From Firmicutes bacterium UBA3553 (GTDB lineage: Bacteria > Bacillota > Clostridia > Tissierellales > Sedimentibacteraceae): a stretch of 64,000 nt of DNA. The stretch spans positions 59,621-123,620 of the forward strand of contig DFOA01000038.1 of NCBI GenBank assembly GCA_002381185.1, written 5' to 3'. The position numbers and the translations under genes are program-made. The notes under the pieces were generated by a model. The model did not search any database. It was given only the letters and a program-made list of their open reading frames with translations, and was not told where the DNA came from. This document shows, piece after piece, positions 8,748 through 16,775 of the stretch (within the stretch, counting starts at the first letter, position 1; the number at the start of each line of letters is the position of its first letter).

Positions 8748-9704
8748 TTAAATTGGGTAACGGTGAGCGTACAAGCTCTTTCCGCCATTATGCGGCCCTT
8801 TTAACAGTGCTTCAATTGTAGCACGGTCTTGCTCTGTAACATTTCCCGGATCCGGAAGAACTCCCGGAGGAAATCTTTCCAATATATCATTATGCAATTT
8901 TATAAAGTAATCAAGCAGTGCTTCCAATCCTTCTTCTGCCTTCTTAGGGTCTGCCAATGATGGTTTTCCTACTACTCCCTCAGGATATCCTTTTATTTCA
9001 AGATATCCACAGCCCATCGTACAGTGTCCCGGCAGCGGCCATTGATAGACATCACCGCCTAAGTCTATGTGTCCATGAGGCAGAAATCCTTTCGGCTCTG
9101 TATCTTCAAAATCTTCCGGATGGTTTAGTTCAGGGAACAATGCCATTGAATAAGAAGCTTCAACTTCATCTGCATGTCTGAATGCTGTTTCCCATGGTCC
9201 GCCATGTTCCTTATCTCTCAGATATTTAGCTATGGCTGTAGGCCAGTTAAGAAATGTGATTACAGCCGGAACCTGGCAAATCTTTCCGAACTCCTGAATT
9301 GCGTTTGGAATTACATATTCCTGTCCATGCCCGTTCAGCAATATCATTTTTCTGAAGCCCGCATTCCAGTATCCTGCTATGACCGCTCTCAGATAACCGA
9401 CAAAAATATCTTCCGGTATAACTATTGTACCGGGCATTCCTATCTGGCTCCATGGGTGAGAGCCGAACCATATGGGCTGAGAAACTGTACAGCCTGTTTC
9501 TTTTGCAACTATTTCTGCCATTCTTGTTACCAAAAACCCATCTTCACCCGTTGCCTGTCCTCTCCCATGCTGTTCAGTCGATCCAACGGGAATTATAATT
9601 ATATCATTTACTTTAAGTCTTTCTTCGATTTGTTTCCACGTCATGTTTTGAAAATATATGCCGTCACCTAAATCAAGATGCCCCTTTGAATATTCGTACT
9701 TCAT
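8748..9704 (-). CDS. Creatininase-family hydrolase
   Basis: This 318-residue cytosolic metal-dependent amidohydrolase-like enzyme is of the creatininase family. The metal-binding motif VGSTEQHGRGQATGEDG (residues ~41-57), the LLNGHGQE motif near 122 and the HADEVEASYS motif near 178 correspond to the family's GSxEQHG, NGHGGN and HxGExETS, but the last two are altered. The family includes creatininase, IolN-type 3-dehydro-scyllo-inosose hydrolase and formamide hydrolases, so the bond cleaved here is open. It is the last gene of operon B, where it may open a ring or lactam/lactone. TAAGGAGG precedes the ATG. Confidence 0.85.
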   Translation of the reverse strand: MKYEYSKGHLDLGDGIYFQNMTWKQIEERLKVNDIIIIPVGSTEQHGRGQATGEDGFLVTRMAEIVAKETGCTVSQPIWFGSHPWSQIGMPGTIVIPEDIFVGYLRAVIAGYWNAGFRKMILLNGHGQEYVIPNAIQEFGKICQVPAVITFLNWPTAIAKYLRDKEHGGPWETAFRHADEVEASYSMALFPELNHPEDFEDTEPKGFLPHGHIDLGGDVYQWPLPGHCTMGCGYLEIKGYPEGVVGKPSLADPKKAEEGLEALLDYFIKLHNDILERFPPGVLPDPGNVTEQDRATIEALLKGPHNGGKSLYAHRYPI

Positions 9705-9748
9705 TTTAGCCTCCTTACTTTAATTTTTAAATTTTAACCAGTATAAGA

Positions 9749-10114
9749 TTATTCATGTTTTAAATGATCCGGCAGCGGCGGAGCATAAGCCCAGACTATC
9801 TTAAAAGGTGTATCTCCTGTATTTATAATTTGATGATCAACTCCCAATGGTGAAAATAATGCTGTACCCGGGTGCAAATCAAATTCCTCATCACCACAGA
9901 TTAACTTTCCTGTCCCTTCTATTACAAACATTGCTTCCTCAGAATCTGTATGTTTATGAATAGGAATGCCGCTGCCCGGCTCTGATACATTTGTTCCCAT
10001 GGAAATTTGCTTTGCTCCCACAGTGTGTTCGCTTATTAATACTTTTGACACTCTTGGCCAAGGGGTTTTTTTAGTACCTTCAACTTCACTTTCTCTTACT
10101 ATAACTTTTGCCAT
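9749..10114 (-). CDS. Cupin-domain protein
   Basis: This 121-residue single-domain cupin has motif 1 PIHKHTDSEEAMFVIEG (two His and a Glu as metal ligands, residues ~51-67) and motif 2 HPGTALFSPLGVDHQIIN with the third His near 92. The ligand set is complete, so a metal-dependent isomerase, hydrolase or dioxygenase-like activity is possible; small cupins can also be ligand-binding only. It sits between tctA and the creatininase-family gene in operon B and probably acts on the same small carboxylated substrate. GAGGAGAA precedes the ATG. Confidence 0.85.
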   Translation of the reverse strand: MAKVIVRESEVEGTKKTPWPRVSKVLISEHTVGAKQISMGTNVSEPGSGIPIHKHTDSEEAMFVIEGTGKLICGDEEFDLHPGTALFSPLGVDHQIINTGDTPFKIVWAYAPPLPDHLKHE

Positions 10115-10174
10115 GATAATTCTCCTCTAATATTATTTTTTACCTCCTTCGAGGTTCTTAAACCGAACTGCCTT

Positions 10175-11653
10175 TTAATTATCCGCCTCTGCTTTGCTTT
10201 CGGATTTTATCGTGAATGACTGCAATACAAATGACGCAATTACTAAAATTACTATAATTAATGCAAGAGGTCTTGTTATAAAGGATGCAAAAAGTACTCC
10301 TACTGATCCAGAGCTGATTAATGCCTGTCTGAAGTTAGTTTCAATCATCGGCCCTAGAATAATTCCAAGTACTATGGGCGAAACCGGATAATCGCATTTT
10401 TCAAACAGATATCCTATGAAACCGAAGAATGTCATGATTATTACATCATTTATGCTGTTCTGCAATGCATATGACCCTATTATACACAGCAATGTAATAC
10501 AAGGAACTAACGCCCATTTAGGGAACTTCAAAGCCTTTAACATAATATTCGCACCCAGCAGCCCGCATAAATAGGCAAACACTATTCCAATGGCAAGAAA
10601 GACTAATATATAATAAAAATATTTTTTTTCGGTAATCATAAATGTTGGTCCCGGCAATAATCCATGCATGTAAAAAGCGCCTATTATTACTGCTGTGATA
10701 GAGTCTCCGGGTATTCCAAGTGTCAGCATTGTTGTCAATGCCCCTCCTATTGCTGCATCATTGGCCGTTTCAGGAGCAGCAACACCTTCATAAGCCCCTT
10801 CTCCAAATGGCCTGTTCGGTTTTTTTACTATGCTTTTAGTTGCACCATAGGCTACTAATGAGCCAATGTCTCCTCCCGTACCTGGGAGCAAACCTATAAT
10901 CCATCCAATTACAGCAGACCAGGCCATAGTTGGTGTTACTCTCTTAATGATTTCTTTTTTAGGAAACAAATCTTTTATTTTATAAGTTTCATCAATCTTA
11001 AATGTCTTGCTTTTTTTCAATTGAATCAGGACTTCCTTCATTCCAAAGAGTCCGATCATAGCTGCTATATAATTTACACCGCCGCTTAATACTTTAGTGC
11101 CGAATGTAAATCTCATAAGTCCTGTTATGGGGTCCATTCCTATCATTCCTACAAATATTCCTATAAATGCAGCAATCAATCCTTTGGTCATTTTGCCCTG
11201 GCTTAAAACTGCAACCAGTGTTATGCCCCATAAGGTAATTAAAAAATACTCCTGAGGCCCGAATTTTAATGCTATCATTCCTAGCATAGGACCTACAAAT
11301 GCCAGTATAATCAATCCAAAGATACCACCTATAAGGCTTACAAATAAAGAAATTCCTAATGCATTATTTGCTTCGCCCTTCAGTTTCATCGGATAACCAT
11401 CAAATACTGTTGAAACTGCCGCAGCTGTTCCCGGAATATTCAACGCTATGGCCGAAATTGATCCTCCCATAACGCCGCCTGCAAATGCTCCTATTATGAA
11501 GGCCAATGCAGGTATCATGCTCCAACCGAATGTAAGAGATACCACCAGGACGATGGTCATTGTTACCGTCAGTCCGGGAAGGGCACCCATTATTAAACCA
11601 ATTACACAGCCAATAAAAATATACCAAATATAAATCAATTCAAATTCAATCAT
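10175..11653 (-). CDS. tctA: Tripartite tricarboxylate transporter, large permease TctA
   Basis: The 492-residue multi-pass (about 12 helices) permease is the large subunit of a TTT transporter, which takes up citrate-like or other carboxylates with a periplasmic-type binding protein. It shows the N-terminal family segment GALPGLTVTMT, the MGGSISAIALNIPGTAAA motif and a second related motif GLLPGTGGDIGSLVAYG, with the LTLGIPGDSITAVIIGA segment. It follows tctB by 18 nt. Length is normal for the family. Substrate specificity lies mostly in TctC. Confidence 0.95.
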   Translation of the reverse strand: MIEFELIYIWYIFIGCVIGLIMGALPGLTVTMTIVLVVSLTFGWSMIPALAFIIGAFAGGVMGGSISAIALNIPGTAAAVSTVFDGYPMKLKGEANNALGISLFVSLIGGIFGLIILAFVGPMLGMIALKFGPQEYFLITLWGITLVAVLSQGKMTKGLIAAFIGIFVGMIGMDPITGLMRFTFGTKVLSGGVNYIAAMIGLFGMKEVLIQLKKSKTFKIDETYKIKDLFPKKEIIKRVTPTMAWSAVIGWIIGLLPGTGGDIGSLVAYGATKSIVKKPNRPFGEGAYEGVAAPETANDAAIGGALTTMLTLGIPGDSITAVIIGAFYMHGLLPGPTFMITEKKYFYYILVFLAIGIVFAYLCGLLGANIMLKALKFPKWALVPCITLLCIIGSYALQNSINDVIIMTFFGFIGYLFEKCDYPVSPIVLGIILGPMIETNFRQALISSGSVGVLFASFITRPLALIIVILVIASFVLQSFTIKSESKAEADN

Positions 11654-11671
11654 TATTCCAGAACCCCCTTC

Positions 11672-12154
11672 CTAAGGTAACATAACTCTGAACACTTCGT
11701 GAAAAACATAATATAGAAGCGGTACGGTTACGCATGAAACAATTGCGGCTTTTCCAATTTTTTTAACCATATTTGCTTCATCAAAATTCATGAATACCAT
11801 TCCAATTATGAGAAATATAATGGTTCCAATTATAAAGCCTATGTTTCCTATGACAGCGGAATAAATTAATACCGCTATAATATACGTTATGGCTACGCCC
11901 ACATCATGAAGCAATTCCTTAGATTCTGCATATTGCCTTTTTTCAGGTGAATTTTTAATCTCCGTAATAAGGGTTATAATCCAGCAAATTGATATCGTAA
12001 CGCCTATAAGAAACGGAAAAACCAACGGTGAGGTTACAGAAAATAATTCTATGCCATTGTTGCTGATAAATCCCGCAATGCTTATAAGAATAACTGCGGC
12101 TATAAAGCCGACTATGGCAAAAACTAACCAATCTATCCATCTTAACCTGGTCAT
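11672..12154 (-). CDS. tctB: Tripartite tricarboxylate transporter, small permease TctB
   Basis: This 160-residue protein has four hydrophobic helices and little else, as in the small TTT membrane subunit. I put the start at ATG 12154, preceded by AGGAGGTG at good spacing; the longer open frame upstream overlaps the small ferredoxin gene in another frame and lacks a ribosome binding site. It lies 11 nt after the ferredoxin stop codon and directly before tctA. Confidence 0.85.
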   Translation of the reverse strand: MTRLRWIDWLVFAIVGFIAAVILISIAGFISNNGIELFSVTSPLVFPFLIGVTISICWIITLITEIKNSPEKRQYAESKELLHDVGVAITYIIAVLIYSAVIGNIGFIIGTIIFLIIGMVFMNFDEANMVKKIGKAAIVSCVTVPLLYYVFHEVFRVMLP

Positions 12155-12165
12155 TAAGACACCTC

Positions 12166-12345
12166 CTAATCTTCTTCGTAAATTGCTTCTTGAGGGCAGG
12201 TGGTCATGCATGAATAGCATTCAACGCACATATCAGGGTCTATAAAAGCTTTGCCTTCTTCTTCGTTTAAAGTGGCTGCTCCTGCTCCACAAACCTGGGA
12301 ACATACTCCATCCCCGTTGCATAAATCTATATTTACTTTCAGCAT
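12166..12345 (-). CDS. Small ferredoxin (59 aa) inside the tct cluster
   Basis: A 59-residue protein is encoded between tctC and tctB, too short for common ORF cut-offs. It begins MLKVNIDLCNGDGVCS and has Cys at 9, 15 and 19, then a full 4Fe-4S motif CVECYSCMTTCP with Cys at 40, 43, 46 and 50. This gives the two-half pattern of a bacterial ferredoxin with an unusual first cluster (C-x5-C-x3-C), which could hold a 3Fe-4S or altered 4Fe-4S centre. GTAGGAGGAA precedes the ATG at good spacing. Its place in operon B suggests it carries electrons for the nitroreductase or another redox step rather than for transport. Confidence 0.85.
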   Translation of the reverse strand: MLKVNIDLCNGDGVCSQVCGAGAATLNEEEGKAFIDPDMCVECYSCMTTCPQEAIYEED

Positions 12346-12374
12346 AGAATTCCTCCTACTAACTTTATTTGGAT

Positions 12375-12401
12375 GACAGCCTTTCCTAAAGAAAGGCTGT
12401 C
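12375..12401 (-). other. Intercistronic hairpin downstream of tctC
   Basis: A perfect 11-bp stem (GACAGCCTTTC / GAAAGGCTGTC, 5-nt loop) follows the tctC stop. On the coding (minus) strand it is not followed by a T-run, so it is better read as an mRNA-stabilising or processing hairpin, which would give more binding protein than permease, than as a full terminator. Confidence 0.65.
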
Positions 12402-12411
12402 TTTATAATTT

Positions 12412-13512
12412 TTATTCCGGTTTTTTGATTCCAAAATCCTCCGGAGAATTTGGAGCAGCACCGGTGTCATATAATAACCATGCTGATTTAGAAGTCCATT
12501 TTTCCAAATATTCATAAGCTGCTTCTCCGTCATAATCTATTTGTGTCAAGTATAACTTTGTGCAATATTCATCCCATCTGGGATCTGCCATTGACTCAGA
12601 CATTTTTTCCTTCAAATACTCAATTATCTCATCTGAAGTTCCCACCGGAGCAAACAGTCCGAAATATGGTCCATAAGGAACGTAGTCTTTAAGAACAGGA
12701 TAAACCTTGCTTATTGGAATGATGTCATCCAGTCCGGGGATAGGATCATTTGTGAATGATGCCAATATCTTAAGGTTTCCGCCCTTGTGAGCTTCTACCA
12801 TCGATTGTACCATTTCGATAGTAGCATCTACCTGACTTCCCATAACTGCTGTAACTGCAGGCCCTCCTCCCTGGAACGGAACAAACGTAAATTTACACCC
12901 AAGCTGTTTTTCAAGTAACAGTCCGCTTATGTGAGGAACTGTTGCCGGGCCGGCCGTTGCTATTTTCAATTCTCCCGGATGATCAATAGCATACTGGATC
13001 AGTTCTTCTGCAGATGTAAATTTTGAATCCGGCGGAACTGCCAGCACAGGGGTGGCCTCTGCAACCAGCTTAATAGGAATAAAGTCCTTGGTCGGGCTCA
13101 TGTCCATAGTTCCCATGGTCTGCCATACCGACATTATTTCTGAGCCGAAGAACAATGTGTATCCGTCAGCTTTTGCATCCTTAACACTTGCTGCCGCCGT
13201 TGCACTTGATGCACCGGGCGTATTGGTTATTGCAATTCCTTCACCAACCTTTTCCTGCAAAATAGGAACTATTCCTCTTGCTATAACATCTGTAGGACCG
13301 CCTGGTGAAAATCCGACAACTGCATTAATAGGCCTTTCAGGATATTTTAGTTCCGGTTTAGCAGGCGTTGCCGATTCCTCATCCTTTGGTTCTTCAGTTT
13401 TTGGCTTTTCTGCCGGTGCAGGCTCGTTTGCTGGCTGTGTACATCCTGTAAGCGCAAAGGATGCTGTTAAAATCAAAGCAAGAACTAAAGATAAAACTTT
13501 GTAATTTTTCAT
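12412..13512 (-). CDS. tctC: Tripartite tricarboxylate transporter, binding lipoprotein TctC
   Basis: This 366-residue extracytoplasmic solute-binding protein has a lipoprotein signal, MKNYKVLSL to the lipobox ALTGC, followed by a Pro/Glu/Lys spacer. The mature Bug/TctC domain shows YPERPINAVVGFSPGGPTD, the typical first strand and substrate-carboxylate loop, and GGGPAVTAVMGSQVD. ATG 13512 has AGGAGG upstream and starts exactly at the signal peptide, so the longer frame is rejected. Family ligands are di- or tricarboxylates and related acids; this one is unknown. Confidence 0.95.
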   Translation of the reverse strand: MKNYKVLSLVLALILTASFALTGCTQPANEPAPAEKPKTEEPKDEESATPAKPELKYPERPINAVVGFSPGGPTDVIARGIVPILQEKVGEGIAITNTPGASSATAAASVKDAKADGYTLFFGSEIMSVWQTMGTMDMSPTKDFIPIKLVAEATPVLAVPPDSKFTSAEELIQYAIDHPGELKIATAGPATVPHISGLLLEKQLGCKFTFVPFQGGGPAVTAVMGSQVDATIEMVQSMVEAHKGGNLKILASFTNDPIPGLDDIIPISKVYPVLKDYVPYGPYFGLFAPVGTSDEIIEYLKEKMSESMADPRWDEYCTKLYLTQIDYDGEAAYEYLEKWTSKSAWLLYDTGAAPNSPEDFGIKKPE

Positions 13513-13589
13513 TTCTACCTCCTGGTAATGTAAATAGATTTCTTTGTTCTTTTTGAAACAAATGCCTACTGTCAAATTAAACTATATAA

Positions 13590-14348
13590 TCAAATATATA
13601 ATTTTTTAGGGTCTATAACATTTCGAAGCAAGTAAATTTCGTTGTCGTTTGGTAAATCAGTCTCTCTAAGGCTCTCTGAAAACTTAATTCCAAACCCTGT
13701 ATTTTCTGTAATTTGTTCCTTTGTTACGCCCGGATGTATAGATTCAATCTGCATTTCTCTTTGTTCATTATTAAAATTCATCACACAGAGATTTGTTATT
13801 ATTCTAATGTCCTTACATTTTGGAAGCCCTGCATCTTCTCTTGATGTTCCGCCCTTTAAATAACCTGCTGTTGTTATAAAATCAACCAAATCAACTATTT
13901 TTCTGTTTTGGTGCTTTGCAATGGCAAAAATCTTTTTGGCATAAGAAGCAATATCGGCTGCTCCTCCGCTTCCGTTTATATGTCTGAAACGATCCTTCTC
14001 ATAAACTCCGGTGGAATTTATATTTCCGAACTTATCTATTTGCAATCCGCCTAAAAATCCAACATCCACCAATCCTCTGTGCAATATGCTCCCTAAAGAA
14101 CCGACAAAGCTTGTAAAGTAATTACTTCCGTACCATAGTCTTGGATCTGCGATTCCCACCCCTGTGTCAACGCTTTCCGGATTGACAACACCAATTTCAA
14201 ATATTATATTCAAACTTGGAGCATGTGAATTTTTAGCCAGTAGTGTTGCTACCTGGGGCAATCCTAGTCCTACAACTATATTTTGTCCATCCTCCAGCAT
14301 CCTGGATGCCGTAACAGCCATTAACTCATTGGTAGTATAGTTATTCAT
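13590..14348 (-). CDS. CoA-transferase, beta subunit (GctB/IpdB-like)
   Basis: This 252-residue family I CoA-transferase small subunit carries AVTASRMLEDGQNIVVGLGLPQ near the N-terminus and IIFEIGVVNPE near residues 48-58, the region holding the catalytic Glu in glutaconate CoA-transferase B. GSGGAADIASYAKK and GGTSREDAGLP also fit the family. It should move CoA between acetyl-CoA or another acyl-CoA and a carboxylic acid. The start ATG 14348 overlaps the end of the alpha-subunit gene (ATGAATAA), so the two are coupled. Ring-opening pathways with IpdAB use a related hydrolase, so hydrolysis is an alternative. Confidence 0.85.
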   Translation of the reverse strand: MNNYTTNELMAVTASRMLEDGQNIVVGLGLPQVATLLAKNSHAPSLNIIFEIGVVNPESVDTGVGIADPRLWYGSNYFTSFVGSLGSILHRGLVDVGFLGGLQIDKFGNINSTGVYEKDRFRHINGSGGAADIASYAKKIFAIAKHQNRKIVDLVDFITTAGYLKGGTSREDAGLPKCKDIRIITNLCVMNFNNEQREMQIESIHPGVTKEQITENTGFGIKFSESLRETDLPNDNEIYLLRNVIDPKKLYI

Positions 14349-15270
14349 ATACATCACCCCAATTCTTTTTGTAACCGTAAACCGGGTCAGCCTTTAATTT
14401 ATTCAATGTGGAAGTTCCGCCGCATTTTTCTAAAAATTCATTATGGTTTTTAGTTCCTATTACGTACTCATTTAAAAACGAGTCGAATTCATCTTGTTTT
14501 TTATTGATTTTTGCATACTTAGTCAACATACAGCTGTCATAATCATACATTTTATAAACAGCCGTAGGATAGGCACCGTATGGCACTTCAATAACCGCAT
14601 ATGTAAAAACATTTGGAATGGCAACCTTTTCCGGATGTCTTTTTACAAATTCATTTGAAACAATTTGGTCAACTGTTACATAAAGCTGCTTTGCAGCCTT
14701 TCCCATTTCCAAATCCCAAACAGGACCGTCCACCAATACATTTCCTTTTTCATCAGCATAAGGAGCATGTATTACGGCAAAATCAGGCTGTAATGCCTTA
14801 ACAAAAACTAACTTGTCATCACTGTCATAGGGCGACGTTGAAATCATAACTGAATCATCATTCTTTTTTAATAAATTTTCGAGTATATCTGTTCCCAGCA
14901 ATGTCTTTGTAGGTATATACGGTATACCCAATGAACCGGCTAAAAATCTGTATGTAAGACTGAGTCCGCTGAATTCTCTTGCATCTATTTTTCCGCTTTC
15001 AAAGGCTGCATTAATTCTTTCCATCCTGCCGAACCTGTCAAGGGACCCTCCTCCATAGGACAGCTTTTTAACGGCTCCTGCTCCAACCAACATATCTGTT
15101 GCCATACACACTATTGACTGATATACATTAAGGTCATTTTTCCCCTGCCTTATCATTTCACAGATGAAAGCAACCGGGCTTCTTGTAATTGCAAAACCTC
15201 CAATTGCTATCTCAGAACCGTTTGGTATTTCCCTTACCGCATCTGTTAAATTCATTATTTTGCTGCTCAT
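14341..15270 (-). CDS. CoA-transferase, alpha subunit (GctA/IpdA-like)
   Basis: The 309-residue large subunit of the same CoA-transferase starts MSSKIMNLTDAVREIPNGSEIAIGGF, the usual first strand and Gly loop. It continues with LSYGGGSLDRFGRMERINAAFESGKI, matching glutaconate CoA-transferase A. ATG 15270 follows GGAAGGAAA. The longer open frame upstream lies inside the preceding gene and is not used. It lies two bases after the stop of the Cys-rich protein gene. Confidence 0.88.
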   Translation of the reverse strand: MSSKIMNLTDAVREIPNGSEIAIGGFAITRSPVAFICEMIRQGKNDLNVYQSIVCMATDMLVGAGAVKKLSYGGGSLDRFGRMERINAAFESGKIDAREFSGLSLTYRFLAGSLGIPYIPTKTLLGTDILENLLKKNDDSVMISTSPYDSDDKLVFVKALQPDFAVIHAPYADEKGNVLVDGPVWDLEMGKAAKQLYVTVDQIVSNEFVKRHPEKVAIPNVFTYAVIEVPYGAYPTAVYKMYDYDSCMLTKYAKINKKQDEFDSFLNEYVIGTKNHNEFLEKCGGTSTLNKLKADPVYGYKKNWGDVYE

Positions 15271-15271
15271 A

Positions 15272-15715
15272 TCAATTTCCTTCCACAACCGCTGAGTCTG
15301 CCATTTTAGCACAAGCAACTCCGCAGTATTCTCCATTGATGTCAATTGGCAGCAATTCTGGTGATAATCCATTATGCTCTTCAATAGCGTTCATAAACAT
15401 ATTGGCAATCGGACAACTTAACGGCTGCATGCCTTTTTTATCAAAAGAATCTCTTATATTGTGAAGGCAGCAGTTTTTTACTGTTGCTTTAAATTGGAGC
15501 TCATCTTCTTCAATTTCTATTTCTTCACAGAACTTGTTATCTAACAGCCAATCCCTTAATGCATCTATATCATTTGCTTTTTCTCCAAGCTGAGACTGAA
15601 TATATGGAACACCGGCCAATGTCAATCTGTATCTGGCCCCCTTGCCTCTCTCATCATAAAATGCTTTTTGCACTTCAAACAACAGTTGGTCCTTGAAATT
15701 ATTTATATCACTCAT
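15272..15715 (-). CDS. Cys-rich cytosolic protein of unknown function
   Basis: I do not recognise this 147-residue protein with confidence. The first 80 residues are acidic and helical. The second half has a regular set of cysteines, VKNCCLHNIRD, QPLSCPIANMF and GEYCGVACAK, that could bind a metal or Fe-S centre and recalls the Cys pattern of V4R (4-vinyl-reductase-like) or L-ATC-hydrolase-like domains. It lies between the nitroreductase gene and the CoA-transferase genes in operon B with tight spacing, so it probably takes part in the pathway. RBS is TAAGGAGG. Confidence 0.6.
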   Translation of the reverse strand: MSDINNFKDQLLFEVQKAFYDERGKGARYRLTLAGVPYIQSQLGEKANDIDALRDWLLDNKFCEEIEIEEDELQFKATVKNCCLHNIRDSFDKKGMQPLSCPIANMFMNAIEEHNGLSPELLPIDINGEYCGVACAKMADSAVVEGN

Positions 15716-15760
15716 TATTAACCTCCTTAGTTTTTAATAGTATAGGTGTATGTCCTAGGT

Positions 15761-16420
15761 TTATGCTTCGTAGTATGCTTCTCCAAATTTTTCATCAAAA
15801 ACTAATTGAGTTAAAGAAATTCTAGGTCTTGGATTAGCTATTTTTGCCGGAACACCTATGGATATGATTGCATAAATTTTAAATTCATCGGGAACCTGGA
15901 AATGATTTTTCATTCTCATTTCATCTCTGACATCTATACATGGAGCTACGAGCCAGCATGCTCCAAGCCCTAAACTTGTTACTGTCAAAAGCATGTTTTC
16001 GATAGCCGCTGAAGTATCGAAGGGAGCATCCCATACATCTTTCTTTCCCAATACTAAAATATTAACATCTGCTTCACTTACAAATGCTGATACATTACCG
16101 GAAGTCAACTTTTTAAACGCAGCTTTCTTTTTTTCTTCATCCTGCAAACCTTCAAATCTTGTCTGCATCTGTTTGCTTAAAAATTCACCTGTAAATCTTC
16201 TTCCGCTTCCATTTTTCCCAACGTATGACAAGAAATCTTTGTTATCCTGATCTTTAATTACAATAAATCGCCACGGCTGTGCATTTTCCCCTGAGGGCGC
16301 TTGTCTGGCACTTTCCAGTATAAGTTTCAAGTCTTCCTCTGTAACCTTTTCGTCAGTGTACTTCCTTACACTTCTGCGTTCTTTAATAACCTGAAAGAAT
16401 ACATCTTTTGTGTCTTCCAT
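15761..16420 (-). CDS. Nitroreductase-family flavoprotein
   Basis: This 219-residue FMN-dependent oxidoreductase has the family N-terminus ERRSVRKYTDEKV, the FMN-phosphate segment ARQAPSGENAQPW and the C-terminal half motif SLGLGACWLV. Family members reduce nitro groups, quinones, enones or flavins, or dehydrogenate rings. ATG 16420 is used because AAGGAGAG is 8 nt upstream; the alternative GTG abuts that site. As the first gene of operon B, directly behind a sigma-54 promoter, it is likely a pathway enzyme and may be fed by the small ferredoxin. Confidence 0.9.
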   Translation of the reverse strand: MEDTKDVFFQVIKERRSVRKYTDEKVTEEDLKLILESARQAPSGENAQPWRFIVIKDQDNKDFLSYVGKNGSGRRFTGEFLSKQMQTRFEGLQDEEKKKAAFKKLTSGNVSAFVSEADVNILVLGKKDVWDAPFDTSAAIENMLLTVTSLGLGACWLVAPCIDVRDEMRMKNHFQVPDEFKIYAIISIGVPAKIANPRPRISLTQLVFDEKFGEAYYEA

Positions 16421-16592
16421 AATGTGCACTCTCCTTTATTATTTTATTGTATTTTTTGCTATGCAAAATTTATTAATTATGCAAACGATTCTTGATTTAT
16501 TAAATTAATTATTTGCTGCGTTACGTTAATTAAATAACGATATCGTTTTCCTGTATCATTTATTTATTTGTTTCATTTTTAAATATTGATAT

Positions 16593-16607
16593 GCAATTTA
16601 AGTGCCA
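16593..16607 (-). promoter_or_regulatory. Sigma-54 promoter of operon B
   Basis: The minus strand reads TGGCAC-TTAAA-TTGCA, a perfect -24/-12 element (GG and GC exactly spaced). It lies ~175 bp upstream of the nitroreductase start, leaving a long leader. Paired with the same element upstream of operon A and an adjacent sigma-54 activator gene, it is convincing. Confidence 0.88.
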
Positions 16608-16644
16608 TACAAGGTTTATTTTTATAAATAAATAAACCTTGTAT
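16607..16644. repeat. 14-bp perfect inverted repeat abutting the -24 element
   Basis: ATACAAGGTTTATT (16607-16620) and AATAAACCTTGTAT (16631-16644) form a 14-bp perfect stem with a 10-nt A/T loop. It lies between the end of operon A and the operon B promoter and shares a base with the -24 box. It could be a factor-dependent terminator of operon A or a protein-binding palindrome; on the minus strand no T-run follows. Confidence 0.65.
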
Positions 16645-16687
16645 TTTCAGCATTTATTGTTAAAGAAAGTTTTAAATATTATGAAAT

Positions 16688-16704
16688 ATTTCATATTGAA
16701 AAGT
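16688..16704. promoter_or_regulatory. Putative upstream activator site B1
   Basis: ATTTCATATTGAAAAGT lies 81 bp upstream of the operon B -24 box. It is nearly identical to B2 and to the site upstream of operon A and is in the same orientation, as expected for binding by the PrpR-type activator. Confidence 0.6.
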
Positions 16705-16729
16705 AATTATTTTATATTGATAGTTCTTT

Positions 16730-16746
16730 ATTTAAAATTGAAAAGT
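16730..16746. promoter_or_regulatory. Putative upstream activator site B2
   Basis: ATTTAAAATTGAAAAGT is the second copy of the 17-nt motif, 42 bp from B1 (four helical turns) and 123 bp upstream of the -24 box. The match to B1 and A is 15 of 17 or better. Confidence 0.6.
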
Positions 16747-16775
16747 TTCAAAAATCGAATGAATTACATTAATAG

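Noticed and set aside
12155..12220. N-terminal extension of tctB to 182 residues
   Set aside because: It overlaps the small ferredoxin gene and its stop; the ATG at 12154 has AGGAGGTG.
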